A stretch of 64,000 nucleotides of DNA from a virus (IMGVR_UViG_3300032144_000385:1-64000); one strand, 5' to 3'. Counted from the first letter of the stretch, positions 47,498 to 57,267 are shown. The notes: generated by a model from the letters alone, not told the origin. Translations and numbers: made by a program.

Positions 47498-50400
47498 TCA
47501 GCGGCCGAGGCCGCGGCGGATCTTCTCGGGGTTCTTGGTCACCTGGTTCACGATGTGGCGCCCGGCGGCGTCGGAGGAGAGGTAGTCGCCGAACTCGTTG
47601 GGGTCGGTCTGGTTCACGATGGTAACCGGCACGGTGACCTGCGGGGCGGCCGCCTGCGCGGCGGGCGCGGCGCCCGCGCGGCCGAGGGCCTCGACGACCT
47701 GGTCGGACGGCACGATGGACCCGGGGCGCGAGAAGACGCGCAGCTCGGGGCCGTTCTCGCCGACCACGTAGGGCTGGCCGGGCTCGGTGCGGCCGCCGCC
47801 GGCGAGGCCGGGGATGGCGACCCCGGGGAGCACGCCCGCGATGCCGCTGATCGCGTCGGTGGCGCCGCCGCCGAGGCCGGCGAGGGCCTTGACCGCGCGC
47901 AGCACGAGCAGCTGCGTGATGATCTGGGCGATGGCGTCGATGAAGTTCAGGGCGAGGCGGCGGATGTCGACCGACCCGTCCTGGACGAGCTGCGACGTCG
48001 CCTGCGTGGCGGCGTTCAGGGCCGCGGTCAGGGTCTGGCTGCCGATCGTGGCCTCGGTCACGCTGGCCGACATCCGGTCCAGGGCGACGGTGAAGCCGTC
48101 CCCGAACGCGGTCGAGGCCTCGCGCGCCTTGAAGTCGAGGTCCTGGAGCACGAGCGCGAGCTGGCCCGCGCTCAGGACCCCGGCGTTGAAGGCCTCGTTC
48201 GCGCGCTGCGTCTCCGCGGCGATCTGCTGCTGGGCCTGCGCCTGCGCGAGGGCCGGCGACTGCAGGTTGTTCAGGAGCGCGCCGAACTCGCGCGCGAGCT
48301 CGTTCCGGCGGATCGCGGCGGCCTCGGCCGCAGGGTCCTTCACGACGTCGTTCAGCTCGCGGAGGGCCAGGATCTGGCGCTCCACGGCTTGGTCGAACTC
48401 GGGGAGCAGGGAGAGGCGCGAGGCGTCGGCGCGCTCGCGCTGGATCTCGAGCAGGCGCTCCTGCTGCTCGCGGAGCCGCTGCGAGGCCTCGGCCTCGCGG
48501 AGCAGGGCCTCGATCTGGCCCCGGCGCGCCGAGATGTCCTCGGTCGCCACGCCGGCGTCGCGCAGCGCCTTCAGCTCCTGCTGGAGCCGGACCTGGATCT
48601 CGAACTCGCGGTTGGCCTTCTGGATGGTCTCGAGGTCGCGCCCGGGGTCCCCGGTGAGGGCGAGGGTCGGCCCGACCACGGCGTCGGCCGCGTCCTGCAG
48701 CCGGTCGATCGCCGCGATGAGCGGCTGCGCGTCGCGGCGCTCCGCGAAGAGCTTGTTCAGGGCGCCCGAGAGGTCGCGGGCGGAGATGAGGGCGCGGTCC
48801 TCGGCCTCGACGAGCAGGTCGAACTTGCGGCGGAAGTCGTCCTCCGGCCCCTTGATGTCGTCGACGACCGCGGCGAGCTCCTCGGCCGCCTGGCGGGCGG
48901 CGAGGATGGCGCGGAGACGCGCCTCGTTCGGGGACCCGGCGTCGACGTCCACGCCCTCGCGCGAGAGGGCCTTTCGGCGCCGGATGAGGTCGAGCTCGAG
49001 CTCCCGCTCGCGCCGGCTCTTGCCCAGCGCGTCGATGATCTCCTGCTGCTCGGCGATCTCCCGCTTCAGGGGGTCCTCGTCGCGCAGGGCGCGCGCGTTG
49101 CGCAGGCGCTCGCGCTGCAGGGCCGCGAGCTTCTCCTCGGCGGAGACGAGGCGTCGCGCGGCCGAGGAGTCGCCGCCCTCGCGCTCGGCGATCTCCTTCA
49201 GTCGCGCGACCTCCTCGGAGGCGCGGCGCAGGCGCTCGGCGAAGCTGTTTTCCGCCAGCGCGATGCCCTGCCGGACGAGGGCCTCGTTCACCTGGTCGAG
49301 CCGGCGGGCGATCTCCCCGAGGACGAGCAGGGCGGCGCCCAGGCTCGCGGCGATGGCGACACCCGCCGAGGCGGCCGCGACCTTGATCGCGACGAGCGCT
49401 AGGCCGGCCGCGGTGGCGAGGCGGATGAGGGTCGACAGCACCTCGCCGACGCCCCCGAGGGCGCCGAGGGCCGAGGTCGCAGCGCCGCGGACGAGGTCGA
49501 GGCCGTCCCCGACGGAGCGCAGGACGGAGCTGACCCCCTCCGTGACGGCCGAGAAGTCCGTGAGCAGGATGAGCAGGGCGCCGATGGCGGCCACGGCCAC
49601 CCCGAAGGGGTTGGCCGCGATGAAGGCGCCGATCTTGGCGAGCAGCCCGGGGGTCGTCCGGAGGGTGCCGTTCAGGCGCGCCTGCGCGGCCGCGAGGGCG
49701 TCGGTCTGGGCGGTCAGCTGGGCGTCCAGGGCCGCCATCTGCGCCGATGCGATCACGCGCCCCTCCTGGGCGCGGGCGGCGGCCGCGGAGGCGGCGGCGA
49801 GCTGGGCCTCGGCGGCGGCGAGCCGCTCCACGGCGCCCGCGCGCGCGGTCTCCAGGGCCGCGAGCTGCTGCTCGAGCCCGAACAGGAAGGTCTCGCGCTC
49901 GGCGACGACGCCCTCGGCGCGGGCGCGGACGATCTCCGCCTCGGCGACGGCCGCGGCGGACTCGGCGCGCCGAATGTCGGCCTGCGACGCCCGGAGGGTC
50001 GCGGACAGGCCCGCGAAGGTGGCCTCGCTGGCCTCGGCGACGGCGACGGCGCGCGCCTGCTCGGCCTGCGTGACCGAGATGGCCGCGCGGGTCTTCGCGA
50101 GGTCGGCCTCGGAGGCGAGGACGGCCGCGCGCGCCTCGTTCTCGAGGGCCAGCGCCGCGGCCTCGGGGCCGGCGATGCCGGCCGCGACCTCGGCGTTGAA
50201 GAGGCGCTGCGCCGCGGCCGCGTCGGCCAGGCGCTGCGCGAAGCGCACGAACGGCCCGGCGGCCAGGGCGGCCCCGACGGCGACGAGCGAGAGGGCGAGG
50301 ACGTCCAGGCTGCGGCCGAGGAGGCCCAGCACCGCGGCCAGGAGCTGCGAGGCCCCGGTGGCCTTGTTCAGCTCGCCAACGAACCGGACGGCGTTGTTCT

Positions 50401-51121
50401 GGAGGACCTGCAGGGCCTGCGAGGCGGTGGGGACCGTCTTGGCGAACCGCTGGCTGATCTCCTCGCGCGCGCCCTGGAAGGCGTCCAGGATGACCTGGGC
50501 CGTGATCTCCCCGTCCCGGCCGAGCTCGCGCAGCTGGCCGCGGGTCACCCCGAGCTGGCGCGCGATGACGTCGGCCACCACCGGCAGCTGCTCGAGCACC
50601 GAGCGCAGCTCGTCGCCGGCGAGCCGGTTCGAGCTGATCGCCTGCGACAGCTGGATCAGGCCGTTGCTGGACTCCTTGGCGCTCGCGCCCGACAGGATGA
50701 TGGCCTGGTTGACCGTCTCGGTGATCCCGAGCAGGTCGGCCTGGCTGGTCCCGAGGTCGCGCGTGGCGAGGGCCGTGCGCGCGTAGAGCTGCGCGGTCGC
50801 CTCGAAGCTCGTCCGGGTGCGGTTCGCGACCCCGAGCAGGCTGGCCGTGGCGCTCTCGAGCTCCTCGGTCCCCTCCGTAACCGAGCCGAGCCGGTTCTGG
50901 ATCTGGGTGTACGTGTCCGAGAGGTCGGTCAGCGCGCCCACGAGGCGGCGGGCGGCCTCGATCCCGGCCCCGAGGCCGACGAGCTGGAAGGCGTTGCGGA
51001 GGAGCCGGTTGGTCGACGCCGCGGTCCGGTTCAGGTCCTCGAGCGACGACTCGACCTGCCGGACGCCGCTGACGGCCTGCCGGTTCGAGACGACGACGTC
51101 GATCCTGAAGACATCCGCCAC
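47498..51121 (-). CDS. tail tape measure protein
   Basis: 1207 aa. N-terminal TMP domain (VVVSNRQAVSGVRQVESSLEDLN, GVANRTRTSFEATAQLYAR, SGASAKESSNGLIQLSQAI, PVVADVIARQLGV), long coiled-coil stretches, and hydrophobic segments near residues 274-300, 495-530 and 575-608. It sets tail length and helps DNA entry. Length predicts a tail of about 180 nm at 0.15 nm per residue. Confidence 0.93.
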   Translation of the reverse strand: MADVFRIDVVVSNRQAVSGVRQVESSLEDLNRTAASTNRLLRNAFQLVGLGAGIEAARRLVGALTDLSDTYTQIQNRLGSVTEGTEELESATASLLGVANRTRTSFEATAQLYARTALATRDLGTSQADLLGITETVNQAIILSGASAKESSNGLIQLSQAISSNRLAGDELRSVLEQLPVVADVIARQLGVTRGQLRELGRDGEITAQVILDAFQGAREEISQRFAKTVPTASQALQVLQNNAVRFVGELNKATGASQLLAAVLGLLGRSLDVLALSLVAVGAALAAGPFVRFAQRLADAAAAQRLFNAEVAAGIAGPEAAALALENEARAAVLASEADLAKTRAAISVTQAEQARAVAVAEASEATFAGLSATLRASQADIRRAESAAAVAEAEIVRARAEGVVAERETFLFGLEQQLAALETARAGAVERLAAAEAQLAAASAAAARAQEGRVIASAQMAALDAQLTAQTDALAAAQARLNGTLRTTPGLLAKIGAFIAANPFGVAVAAIGALLILLTDFSAVTEGVSSVLRSVGDGLDLVRGAATSALGALGGVGEVLSTLIRLATAAGLALVAIKVAAASAGVAIAASLGAALLVLGEIARRLDQVNEALVRQGIALAENSFAERLRRASEEVARLKEIAEREGGDSSAARRLVSAEEKLAALQRERLRNARALRDEDPLKREIAEQQEIIDALGKSRRERELELDLIRRRKALSREGVDVDAGSPNEARLRAILAARQAAEELAAVVDDIKGPEDDFRRKFDLLVEAEDRALISARDLSGALNKLFAERRDAQPLIAAIDRLQDAADAVVGPTLALTGDPGRDLETIQKANREFEIQVRLQQELKALRDAGVATEDISARRGQIEALLREAEASQRLREQQERLLEIQRERADASRLSLLPEFDQAVERQILALRELNDVVKDPAAEAAAIRRNELAREFGALLNNLQSPALAQAQAQQQIAAETQRANEAFNAGVLSAGQLALVLQDLDFKAREASTAFGDGFTVALDRMSASVTEATIGSQTLTAALNAATQATSQLVQDGSVDIRRLALNFIDAIAQIITQLLVLRAVKALAGLGGGATDAISGIAGVLPGVAIPGLAGGGRTEPGQPYVVGENGPELRVFSRPGSIVPSDQVVEALGRAGAAPAAQAAAPQVTVPVTIVNQTDPNEFGDYLSSDAAGRHIVNQVTKNPEKIRRGLGR

Positions 51122-51130
51122 GGGGCTCCG

Positions 51131-51436
51131 CTACTCCTTCGCGCTCTTCCCGGACGCGCGCTCGCGGCGGCGGGAGGCCCAGGCGAGGAACTCCTCGTCG
51201 CACGCGCGCACGGCGGCCGTGAAGATGGCCATCATACACGCGGGAACGCCCCTCCGGGCGGCGTAGTCCTCGATCCGGCTCAGGGGGATGTAGCCCGGCA
51301 CGAGGCCGATCGGGCGCTCGGTGGAGAGGTCCCGGAACGAGGCCACCACCATGCGGGTCCCCTCGTCGGGGACCGGCTCGGCGGCGTACCAGGCCGGGAC
51401 GGGGTAGTTGGGGTCGCGGGCGGCCTTGGAGGCCAC
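51131..51436 (-). CDS. downstream part of the tail assembly chaperone (frameshift product T)
   Basis: The open frame continues without stop upstream of its only start-like GTG at 51436 to beyond 51530, into the end of the 51528-51977 gene, and codes a helical, protein-like stretch (PAAVREACEAARARLAWELTLQEKGYEVA). No ATG, GTG or TTG precedes it, so ribosomes must enter by a +1 (or -2) shift near 51530-51545. Lambda gpG-gpGT uses the same logic directly before the tape measure gene. An independent start at the GTG is possible, since GGAG and AAGGGG lie before it. Confidence 0.65.
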   Translation of the reverse strand: MASKAARDPNYPVPAWYAAEPVPDEGTRMVVASFRDLSTERPIGLVPGYIPLSRIEDYAARRGVPACMMAIFTAAVRACDEEFLAWASRRRERASGKSAKE

Positions 51437-51527
51437 CTCGTACCCCTTCTCCTGCAGCGTCAGCTCCCAGGCCAGCCGGGCCCGCGCGGCCTCGCAGGCC
51501 TCGCGGACGGCGGCCGGGTCGGGCGCG

Positions 51528-51977
51528 TCAGCCGCGAAAGTTGCGGAGCTGGTTGCAGAAGACCCGCAGGCGGTCGAACTGGTCGGGCGGCAGCTGGCGG
51601 AGCAGGTTCCGGCGGTGCTCGACCGAGAGGGGCATCGGGACCGGCTGGCCGGTCTCGTCGTCCACCCAGCCGCCGCCGTTGCCCGTCAGGACGTGCTCGG
51701 CCCAGAGCGGGACGGAGCGCTGGCGCTCGAGCGCGAGGTCCTCCACGCTCAGGCGGTCGCGCGTGATGGCCAGCTTGTCAGGGCGCGCGAGGACCGCGGC
51801 CGTGAAGGCGCGGTTGCTCTCGCCGGCCGGCCGGACCTCGAGCCAGGGGACCACGGGCGGCAGCGGCGAGCCGCTCTCGTCCTGGCCCTCGGGCTGGAAG
51901 GGGGCGATCTCGTCGAACTCGAAGCGCGCGGTGGCCCCGGGGGCCACCTGCGCCTTGTCCAGGTGCTTGAACTTCAT
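51528..51977 (-). CDS. tail assembly chaperone, upstream frame (G)
   Basis: 149 aa from ATG. KFKHLDKAQVAPGATARFEFDEIAPFQ, a beta-rich N-terminus, then SVEDLALERQRSVPLWAEHVL and an amphipathic helical end LRQLPPDQFDRLRVFCNQLRNFRG. Stops at TGA one codon after a TTT-CGC site where +1 slippage would join the T frame. Position between tail tube and tape measure supports the role. Confidence 0.72.
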   Translation of the reverse strand: MKFKHLDKAQVAPGATARFEFDEIAPFQPEGQDESGSPLPPVVPWLEVRPAGESNRAFTAAVLARPDKLAITRDRLSVEDLALERQRSVPLWAEHVLTGNGGGWVDDETGQPVPMPLSVEHRRNLLRQLPPDQFDRLRVFCNQLRNFRG

Positions 51978-52009
51978 GGGGGAGGGTCGGGGGTTGCCCC
52001 CGCGGCGCC

Positions 52010-53485
52010 TTACGGCACGACGGGGAAGAGGGAGATGCCGATCGAGGTGCCGAAGAACGTGTCCTGGAACGCCTCGCCCGCGAGGGCCATGCGGACCGAC
52101 TCGTGCACCGGGAAGTCCTTGGAGCCGTCGCCGAGCGTCATCGACGGGATGTCGACGGAGATCGCGCCGTCCGTGTTCTTCATGAGCAGGTCCATCGTCA
52201 CGGTCTCGTTGTTCCGGACCGCCGAGGCCACCGCGATCGAGGTGAACAGGATCTCGCCCTCCATGTCCACGAGGAAGAGGCCGTTGTTCATGAACACGGC
52301 GCCGAGCGTGCCGATGCACTTCTCGGGCGTGACCTCGTTGCCAAGCGTGATCGACACGCTCTTGAAGCAGGTCGTGAGGCCGGTCTCGTCCACGCGCTGC
52401 ACGCGCAGGCGCAGCACGTCCGCGGACGTGTTGTAGGCCGACGTCTGGACGGGCTGGATCGGCGTGGCCGCGTTCGTCGCGCGGGTCGTGGTCGGGATCC
52501 CGGTATTCGTGCCGACGAAGCCGAAGTCGACGAGGGCCTTGTCGGCGACCTCGAGGTTCAGCGTCATCTCGTTCGCGAGGTTGCCCACCGCGTACTCGGC
52601 CGCGTCGTTGGGCGGCCCGAGCTCGGTGTTGAGGCCCGGGTAGAGGAGCTCGAAGTTGAAGCTGCGCGTCAGGAACGAGGCGTCCGACGTCGGCACGTTC
52701 TTGAGGAACAGGCCGAAGAGCAGGTCCACCGTGTCGCCCGTGCCGGGGTCGGTCAGGAGCGTGCTCGAGGGCTTGTCGGCCGTGATCGTGCCGGTCGCGA
52801 CCGTGCGGACGCGGCAGTAGCCGAGGCCGGCCGAGAACTGGTTGGCGCCCGTGAGGCCGCCGACGTGGATGAGCTGTCCGACCTTGATCCCGACCGTGGT
52901 CAGGTTGACCGCGGCCGAGGTGATCGTGACCGAGGTGCCCGAGACCGTGATCGCGAGGTCCGACGTGGCGAAGCGCCAGCCGGCCACCTCGAGCGAGGCG
53001 TTGGCGGGCGGCGTCTCGACCACGAGGCCGCCGCCGGCGATCGGGATCGAGGTCGACGTGGCGCCGGTCGTGACCTGCTTCAGGCCATTGTTCGCCGAGT
53101 TCGTGAAGCCGCGCGCGAAGACGAGCTGCCCGTTGGCCAGCACCGGGCCCGCGGGGACGGTGTAGGCCGACGTGGAGACGGCCGTCGGGCGCCCGATCTG
53201 GCTGCCCTGGTACGTCGCGAAGACGAACGCCTCCGAGAAGAGGACGAACACCTCGCGCGTGAGGTCGTGCTCGAAGGCCACGGCCGAGTCGAGGTCGGTC
53301 GTCGAGCCCTTGCGGCGCTGGCGGTTCGCGGAGATCGGCGCGCGCGGGGTCGTGGTGATCGTCGCGCCGAAGTCCGTGATGTCGTTCGGCTCGAGCAGGA
53401 ACCAGACCGGGGAGCCGGGGAGGACCCCCAGGGTGGACTCGACGGCCACCTCGAGGCTGATGTTGTCGGTCTTGACTTGCGACAC
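52010..53485 (-). CDS. major tail tube protein
   Basis: 491 aa. Starts MSQVKTDNISLEVAVESTLGVLPGSPVWFLLEPNDI, as in siphovirus tail tube proteins, with repeated Thr/Val-rich strands throughout (IPIAGGGLVV, AITVSGTSVTITSAAV, MTLNLEVADKALVDFGFVG). Longer than most tube proteins, with extra surface domains inserted. Expected to polymerise on the tape measure. Confidence 0.88.
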   Translation of the reverse strand: MSQVKTDNISLEVAVESTLGVLPGSPVWFLLEPNDITDFGATITTTPRAPISANRQRRKGSTTDLDSAVAFEHDLTREVFVLFSEAFVFATYQGSQIGRPTAVSTSAYTVPAGPVLANGQLVFARGFTNSANNGLKQVTTGATSTSIPIAGGGLVVETPPANASLEVAGWRFATSDLAITVSGTSVTITSAAVNLTTVGIKVGQLIHVGGLTGANQFSAGLGYCRVRTVATGTITADKPSSTLLTDPGTGDTVDLLFGLFLKNVPTSDASFLTRSFNFELLYPGLNTELGPPNDAAEYAVGNLANEMTLNLEVADKALVDFGFVGTNTGIPTTTRATNAATPIQPVQTSAYNTSADVLRLRVQRVDETGLTTCFKSVSITLGNEVTPEKCIGTLGAVFMNNGLFLVDMEGEILFTSIAVASAVRNNETVTMDLLMKNTDGAISVDIPSMTLGDGSKDFPVHESVRMALAGEAFQDTFFGTSIGISLFPVVP

Positions 53486-53497
53486 GGTCTCGGTCTC

Positions 53498-53914
53498 CTA
53501 CTTGGTCTCGTCGTAGGTGCACCGCACCTCGACGTTGGTCTGGTAGCTTCGGTCTCCGCTCGAGAGGGGCGCCTCCGAGACGCGGCCGTCGAGGAAGGTC
53601 AGCTCCGGCCCGAGCCGGCGGCCCTCGAAGATAGCACGGGCGCGGTGCGCCAGGGTAGCCCCGAGGCCCGGTCCCTGCACGGAGGGCGTGAACACCTGCA
53701 CGAACGCCGCGCCGGTGCGCTGGTAGATGCGCGCGCCCTCGGGCCCGAGGGTGTGCTGGCCGCCGCCGTAGTCGCGGAACGACACCCGCACCCAGGGGCT
53801 GCCGGGGCCGGGCTCCGGCTTCCCGTCGCCCTCGAGGAGCACGGCCGCGTCGTCGGCGTCCCACTCGGCCTTGAACCGGCGGTACACCTCGTCCAGGACC
53901 TCGAACGGCGTCAC
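53498..53914 (-). CDS. tail terminator-like protein (DUF4128 type)
   Basis: 138 aa, ATG start (GTG not needed). TPFEVLDEVYRRFKAEWDADDAAVLLEGDG, WVRVSFRDYGGGQHTLG and TYEVRCTYDE-like end fit the DUF4128-like terminator that caps the tail tube. Confidence 0.7.
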   Translation of the reverse strand: MTPFEVLDEVYRRFKAEWDADDAAVLLEGDGKPEPGPGSPWVRVSFRDYGGGQHTLGPEGARIYQRTGAAFVQVFTPSVQGPGLGATLAHRARAIFEGRRLGPELTFLDGRVSEAPLSSGDRSYQTNVEVRCTYDETK

Positions 53915-54300
53915 GCGGACGCCTCCTCGATGCCCCGCACGATCGCGCGCTGCACGAACGCCGCGGGGGCCTTGGGCGAGCTCCCGGCGTTCAGCTTCTG
54001 GATGTAGTCGACCGAGTTCGCGTCGTGAACGTCGCCGTCCTCGAGCCTGTAGGCCTGCACGGCGGCCACGCCCGCCTCGCGGGGGCCGGGGTCGAGGCGG
54101 CCCAGGGTCGCCTCCTCGTACGTGCCCGCGGTCCCCTGCCGGGGGGACCCGAGCGTCTGGATCCAGTTGTTCGCCGCGAACCCGGTGTCCCGGGGCGTGT
54201 CGTCGACGAGCCGGCGATGGATCGCCGCCGACACCCGAGACGTGGCGCGCTCCACCGCGCGCCGCAGGCCGTCGGCCAGGCGGCGTGCGGGCTCGCTCAC
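53911..54300 (-). CDS. head-tail connector / neck protein (HK97 gp10-like)
   Basis: 129 aa, GTG in a GTGA overlap. VDDTPRDTGFAANNWIQTLG and YIQKLNAGSSPKAPAAFVQRAIVRG are the family signature (DTP-x-DTGxA-x-N-W and xLNxGSSPQAPxxF). Confidence 0.82.
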   Translation of the reverse strand: MSEPARRLADGLRRAVERATSRVSAAIHRRLVDDTPRDTGFAANNWIQTLGSPRQGTAGTYEEATLGRLDPGPREAGVAAVQAYRLEDGDVHDANSVDYIQKLNAGSSPKAPAAFVQRAIVRGIEEASA

Positions 54301-54557
54301 GACTCGTGCGCCGAGGCCTCGACCTCGGACAGGACCGGCGCGGGCGCGACCCCGAGCCAGCGGAGCTGGTGGGCCACCCAGGGGCAGCCCTCCATCCCCA
54401 CGAGCCCCGCCCGGAAGAGGGGCAGGATGTGCCGCGCGTCGCACCACCCCGGCACCCGGTCGCCCGGGGCCAGGAGGGTGTTCCCGTCGAGCCGGGCGTG
54501 GCGGACGGCCACGACCGGCTCCCCGGGACGGTAGGACTCGCGGCCGCCGCCGCTCAC
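54297..54557 (-). CDS. hypothetical protein, possible head-tail joining factor
   Basis: 86 aa, GTG start. VAVRHARLDGNTLLAPGDRVPGWCDARHILPLFRAGLVG. No family recognised; position between capsid and connector suggests a neck role. Confidence 0.5.
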   Translation of the reverse strand: MSGGGRESYRPGEPVVAVRHARLDGNTLLAPGDRVPGWCDARHILPLFRAGLVGMEGCPWVAHQLRWLGVAPAPVLSEVEASAHES

Positions 54558-55570
54558 GACACGGCCGCGCTGAAGAAGTAGCCGAGCTCGGGGCCGGTGA
54601 CCTTGTAGTCGAAGGCCATCTGCCCCTCGATCGTGTCGGCCTCAACCTTCTCGTCGCGGAACCGCTTGATGCGGAAGCCGCTCGGCGTCGAGCCGGTCAG
54701 GCCGGACCAGCTGAACTGGACCCCGGCCGAGGGCGTGCCCTGCACGTCCACGGAGTTCGGGGCGTAGTACAGCAGCGCGTTCTTGCCGGCGAGGAAGCTC
54801 GTGGCCTCGGTGGCGCCCTCCTTGGCGGAGTTGGCGACGCCGTCGGCGACGAGGATCTCGTCGAGCTCGAGCAGGCTCGCGACCAGCTGGCGCTGGACCT
54901 GAGCGGGCTGGCCCACCGTCGCCCCGCCGTTGATGCGCGAGAGCAGGTCGGCGTTGTCGAGCAGCTTGTTCCACACCTGGCGCGAGAGCAGCAGGCGGTT
55001 CGGGCGGAAGCCCGTCTTGCCCTGCACGGACTCGATGCCGAGGCGGATGTTCGCGATCGGCGTGCTGCCGCTCACGTCCCACCGCAGGAACTGGTTGGTC
55101 GTGGGGCCGGAGGCGACGCCGACCTGGTCGGTGCCGCCGGTCCAGATGCCCAGGCCGAAGTAGCGCGCGAGGAACAGGGCCTCGCGGCGGATCATGAGCT
55201 TCAGCGCCACGTACTGCGCGGACGACTCGTCGAGAGCGACCTGCGAGTCCGCGTTGGCGCGCTGCTGGTCGGTCACGTCCTTGGCGAACTTGTGCACCTT
55301 GCACAGGTAGCTGTCCTGCGACAGCGAGAAGCCGCCCTTGGGGGCCTCGTGACCGTCGGCGACCTCCTCGGCCTCGTCGCGGTAGAAGTCCGCGCGCGAG
55401 AACTTCCAGTACTGGTCCGCCTTGTTCTGCACCGGGAGGTTGGGCATCCCCCGGAGCGAGACGAAGTTGGACTGGTCCTGCAGGTACTTCTGCGCGAAGT
55501 TGCCGAGCGGCCGGACGACGTGGACGTCGCTGACCGTCGGGTTGCTCACCATCTTGCGGAACTTGCTCAT
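54554..55570 (-). CDS. major capsid protein
   Basis: 338 aa. Starts MSKFRKMVSNPTVSDVHVVRPLGNFAQKYLQDQSNFVS and contains IRREALFLARYFG, FRPNRLLLSRQVWNKLLDN and FRIKRFRDEKVEADTIEG, matching the HK97-fold major head proteins seen in Mu-like and YuA-like siphoviruses. Confidence 0.92.
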   Translation of the reverse strand: MSKFRKMVSNPTVSDVHVVRPLGNFAQKYLQDQSNFVSLRGMPNLPVQNKADQYWKFSRADFYRDEAEEVADGHEAPKGGFSLSQDSYLCKVHKFAKDVTDQQRANADSQVALDESSAQYVALKLMIRREALFLARYFGLGIWTGGTDQVGVASGPTTNQFLRWDVSGSTPIANIRLGIESVQGKTGFRPNRLLLSRQVWNKLLDNADLLSRINGGATVGQPAQVQRQLVASLLELDEILVADGVANSAKEGATEATSFLAGKNALLYYAPNSVDVQGTPSAGVQFSWSGLTGSTPSGFRIKRFRDEKVEADTIEGQMAFDYKVTGPELGYFFSAAVS

Positions 55571-55598
55571 TTGCTCTCCCCCGTTTCGCGTGCGCCGA

Positions 55599-56006
55599 TC
55601 AGGCGTCGCGACGGTCGGCTCCCTTCAGGAACAGGATCTCGATGACCTCGTTGGCCGCGCCCGCGCTCTGCAGGGCGTAGCCCAGGATGCGGTCCGTGGC
55701 CGCGGCGACGGCCACGGCGCGGCCGGCGCTGTCGGTCGTGACCGGCACCGCGCCGGCCGTGATGTCGATCGCGGCCCCGGCGAGGACCTTGGCCACGCAG
55801 TTCGGGAGCAGCATCGGGATGCGGGTCTCACCCGCGGTGATCTGCGCGGCCGAGCGCGCCTCCAGGGAGATGCCGACCACGTCGTCGGCCGCGGCGTTGG
55901 CCGCGGTCGCGACGGCGTTGGCCGAGGCGATCTCCAGGAACTTGTACTGCGCGATGGCCGCGGCCACCGTGATCGGGACGATGACGCCGCTGATGTTGGC
56001 GGACAT
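55599..56006 (-). CDS. head decoration protein (DUF2190-like)
   Basis: 135 aa, ATG start. VPITVAAAIAQYKFLEIASANAVATAANAAADDVVGISLEARSAAQ, IDITAGAVPVTTDSAGRAVAVAA and ILGYALQSAG fit capsid cement proteins of the DUF2190 type that stabilise the shell. Confidence 0.82.
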   Translation of the reverse strand: MSANISGVIVPITVAAAIAQYKFLEIASANAVATAANAAADDVVGISLEARSAAQITAGETRIPMLLPNCVAKVLAGAAIDITAGAVPVTTDSAGRAVAVAAATDRILGYALQSAGAANEVIEILFLKGADRRDA

Positions 56007-56010
56007 GGGA

Positions 56011-57267
56011 TCAGGCCTCCTGGCCGACGATCGTGGTTCCGACGGCCTGCTCGTACAGGTCGCGGTTCTGGTCCGCGGCGAGCGCGTAGGCGTCCGCCTC
56101 GGTCAGCTTGGGATTCTTCTCGCGGAGGCCCTTGGCGAGCGCCTCGAGCTTTTCGTGCGCCGCGTCCGCGGAGTCGGGCTGGTCGCCGGCGCCGGACGCC
56201 GTGCCGAGCTCGCGCTGGAACTTGGCGAGCGCGTCGTTGCCGGCCTTCAGGATCGAGAACACGGCCTTGCGGACGGTCTCGTCGCCGATGCCGTCGACCG
56301 CGCGGAGCAGCGCGACCTTGGCGGTCTCGTCGCCGGGCAGGCGGCCGAGCTCCGAGCCCGCGCGCTTGCGCAGCTCGTCCGACTGGCGGAGCGAGCGCTC
56401 CGCCGCGAGGGCGAGGGTGGCCTCATGGGCGCGCTTCGCGGTGGCCACGAGGCGCGGGTCGTCGTTCTTGCGGAACTGCTGGCCGTCGATCTCCAGGATC
56501 ACCGGGTTCGACTCACTCGCGGCGCGCACCTTCTCGAGGCGCTGCGCGGGCGTCATCTTGCGGAAGGCCTCCTGGCCGGCCGCGTCCATGCCGGAGTACA
56601 GGGACTTCTCGGCGTCGCTCATCTCGCCGAGCGCCTTGGCGACCGCGAGCTCGGCCTGGGACTCGCCCAGCTTTCGCACGGTCTCCGCCAGCTGCGCGGC
56701 CGGGTCGGGTTGGTTGGTCATGTTCTCGGTTTTGTTCCCGGCGGTCTGCTTGCCGAAGCTGTCCGGGACCAGCTCCGAGGCGCCCAATGCTAGTGCACGG
56801 CGCCGGATGTGCGCAATGGCCTTCTCGACGCGGCCCTCCTGCGGCTGCGCCGCGACGGCGGCCCGCAGGTCGGCGACGTCCTCGATCGGCAGGGACCCGT
56901 CGGGCAGGGCGACGCCCCGCTCCGCCAGCTCGGCGCGCTCCGCGGCCGAGAACGCGCGCTTGGCCACCACCGAGTGGGAGTGGCCGTCCGCGGCGAGGAT
57001 CTCGACCGAGCCGTCGGCCCGGCGGATCCAGTCGTGCATGTGGGCGTAGTCGGAGTCCGCCGAGATGACGTAGCTCGTGCAGCCGCCGGCGCGGCCGTCG
57101 TCCTCGAGCGTGTGCGCGTGGCCGGCCTCCTCGGAGGTCGCCTGGAGGCGCTTCCGGACCGCCCCGGCGCGCTTGAAGATCGCGACGCGCGCGACCGGCT
57201 GCGCCGGGTTGTCGACCCCGCTGATCTCGTCGATCTCGTCGATCTCGAGCCGGTTGACCTTCCTCAC
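56011..57267 (-). CDS. head scaffold-like protein with N-terminal protease-related domain
   Basis: 418 aa. N-terminus DEISGVDNPAQPVARVAIFKR, His-rich CTSYVISADSDYAHMHDW; C-terminus a coiled-coil scaffold (AAQLAETVRKLGESQAELAVAKAL ... EKLEALAKGLREKNP). An internal ATG at about residue 182 (MTNQPDPAAQ) could yield a short scaffold alone. GTG start. Confidence 0.75.
   Translation of the reverse strand: MRKVNRLEIDEIDEISGVDNPAQPVARVAIFKRAGAVRKRLQATSEEAGHAHTLEDDGRAGGCTSYVISADSDYAHMHDWIRRADGSVEILAADGHSHSVVAKRAFSAAERAELAERGVALPDGSLPIEDVADLRAAVAAQPQEGRVEKAIAHIRRRALALGASELVPDSFGKQTAGNKTENMTNQPDPAAQLAETVRKLGESQAELAVAKALGEMSDAEKSLYSGMDAAGQEAFRKMTPAQRLEKVRAASESNPVILEIDGQQFRKNDDPRLVATAKRAHEATLALAAERSLRQSDELRKRAGSELGRLPGDETAKVALLRAVDGIGDETVRKAVFSILKAGNDALAKFQRELGTASGAGDQPDSADAAHEKLEALAKGLREKNPKLTEADAYALAADQNRDLYEQAVGTTIVGQEA

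Noticed and set aside
47787-50786. 999-aa plus-strand frame (Ser/Arg/Ala-rich)
   Set aside because: Antisense of the tape measure gene; lacks any domain and has no ribosome binding site.
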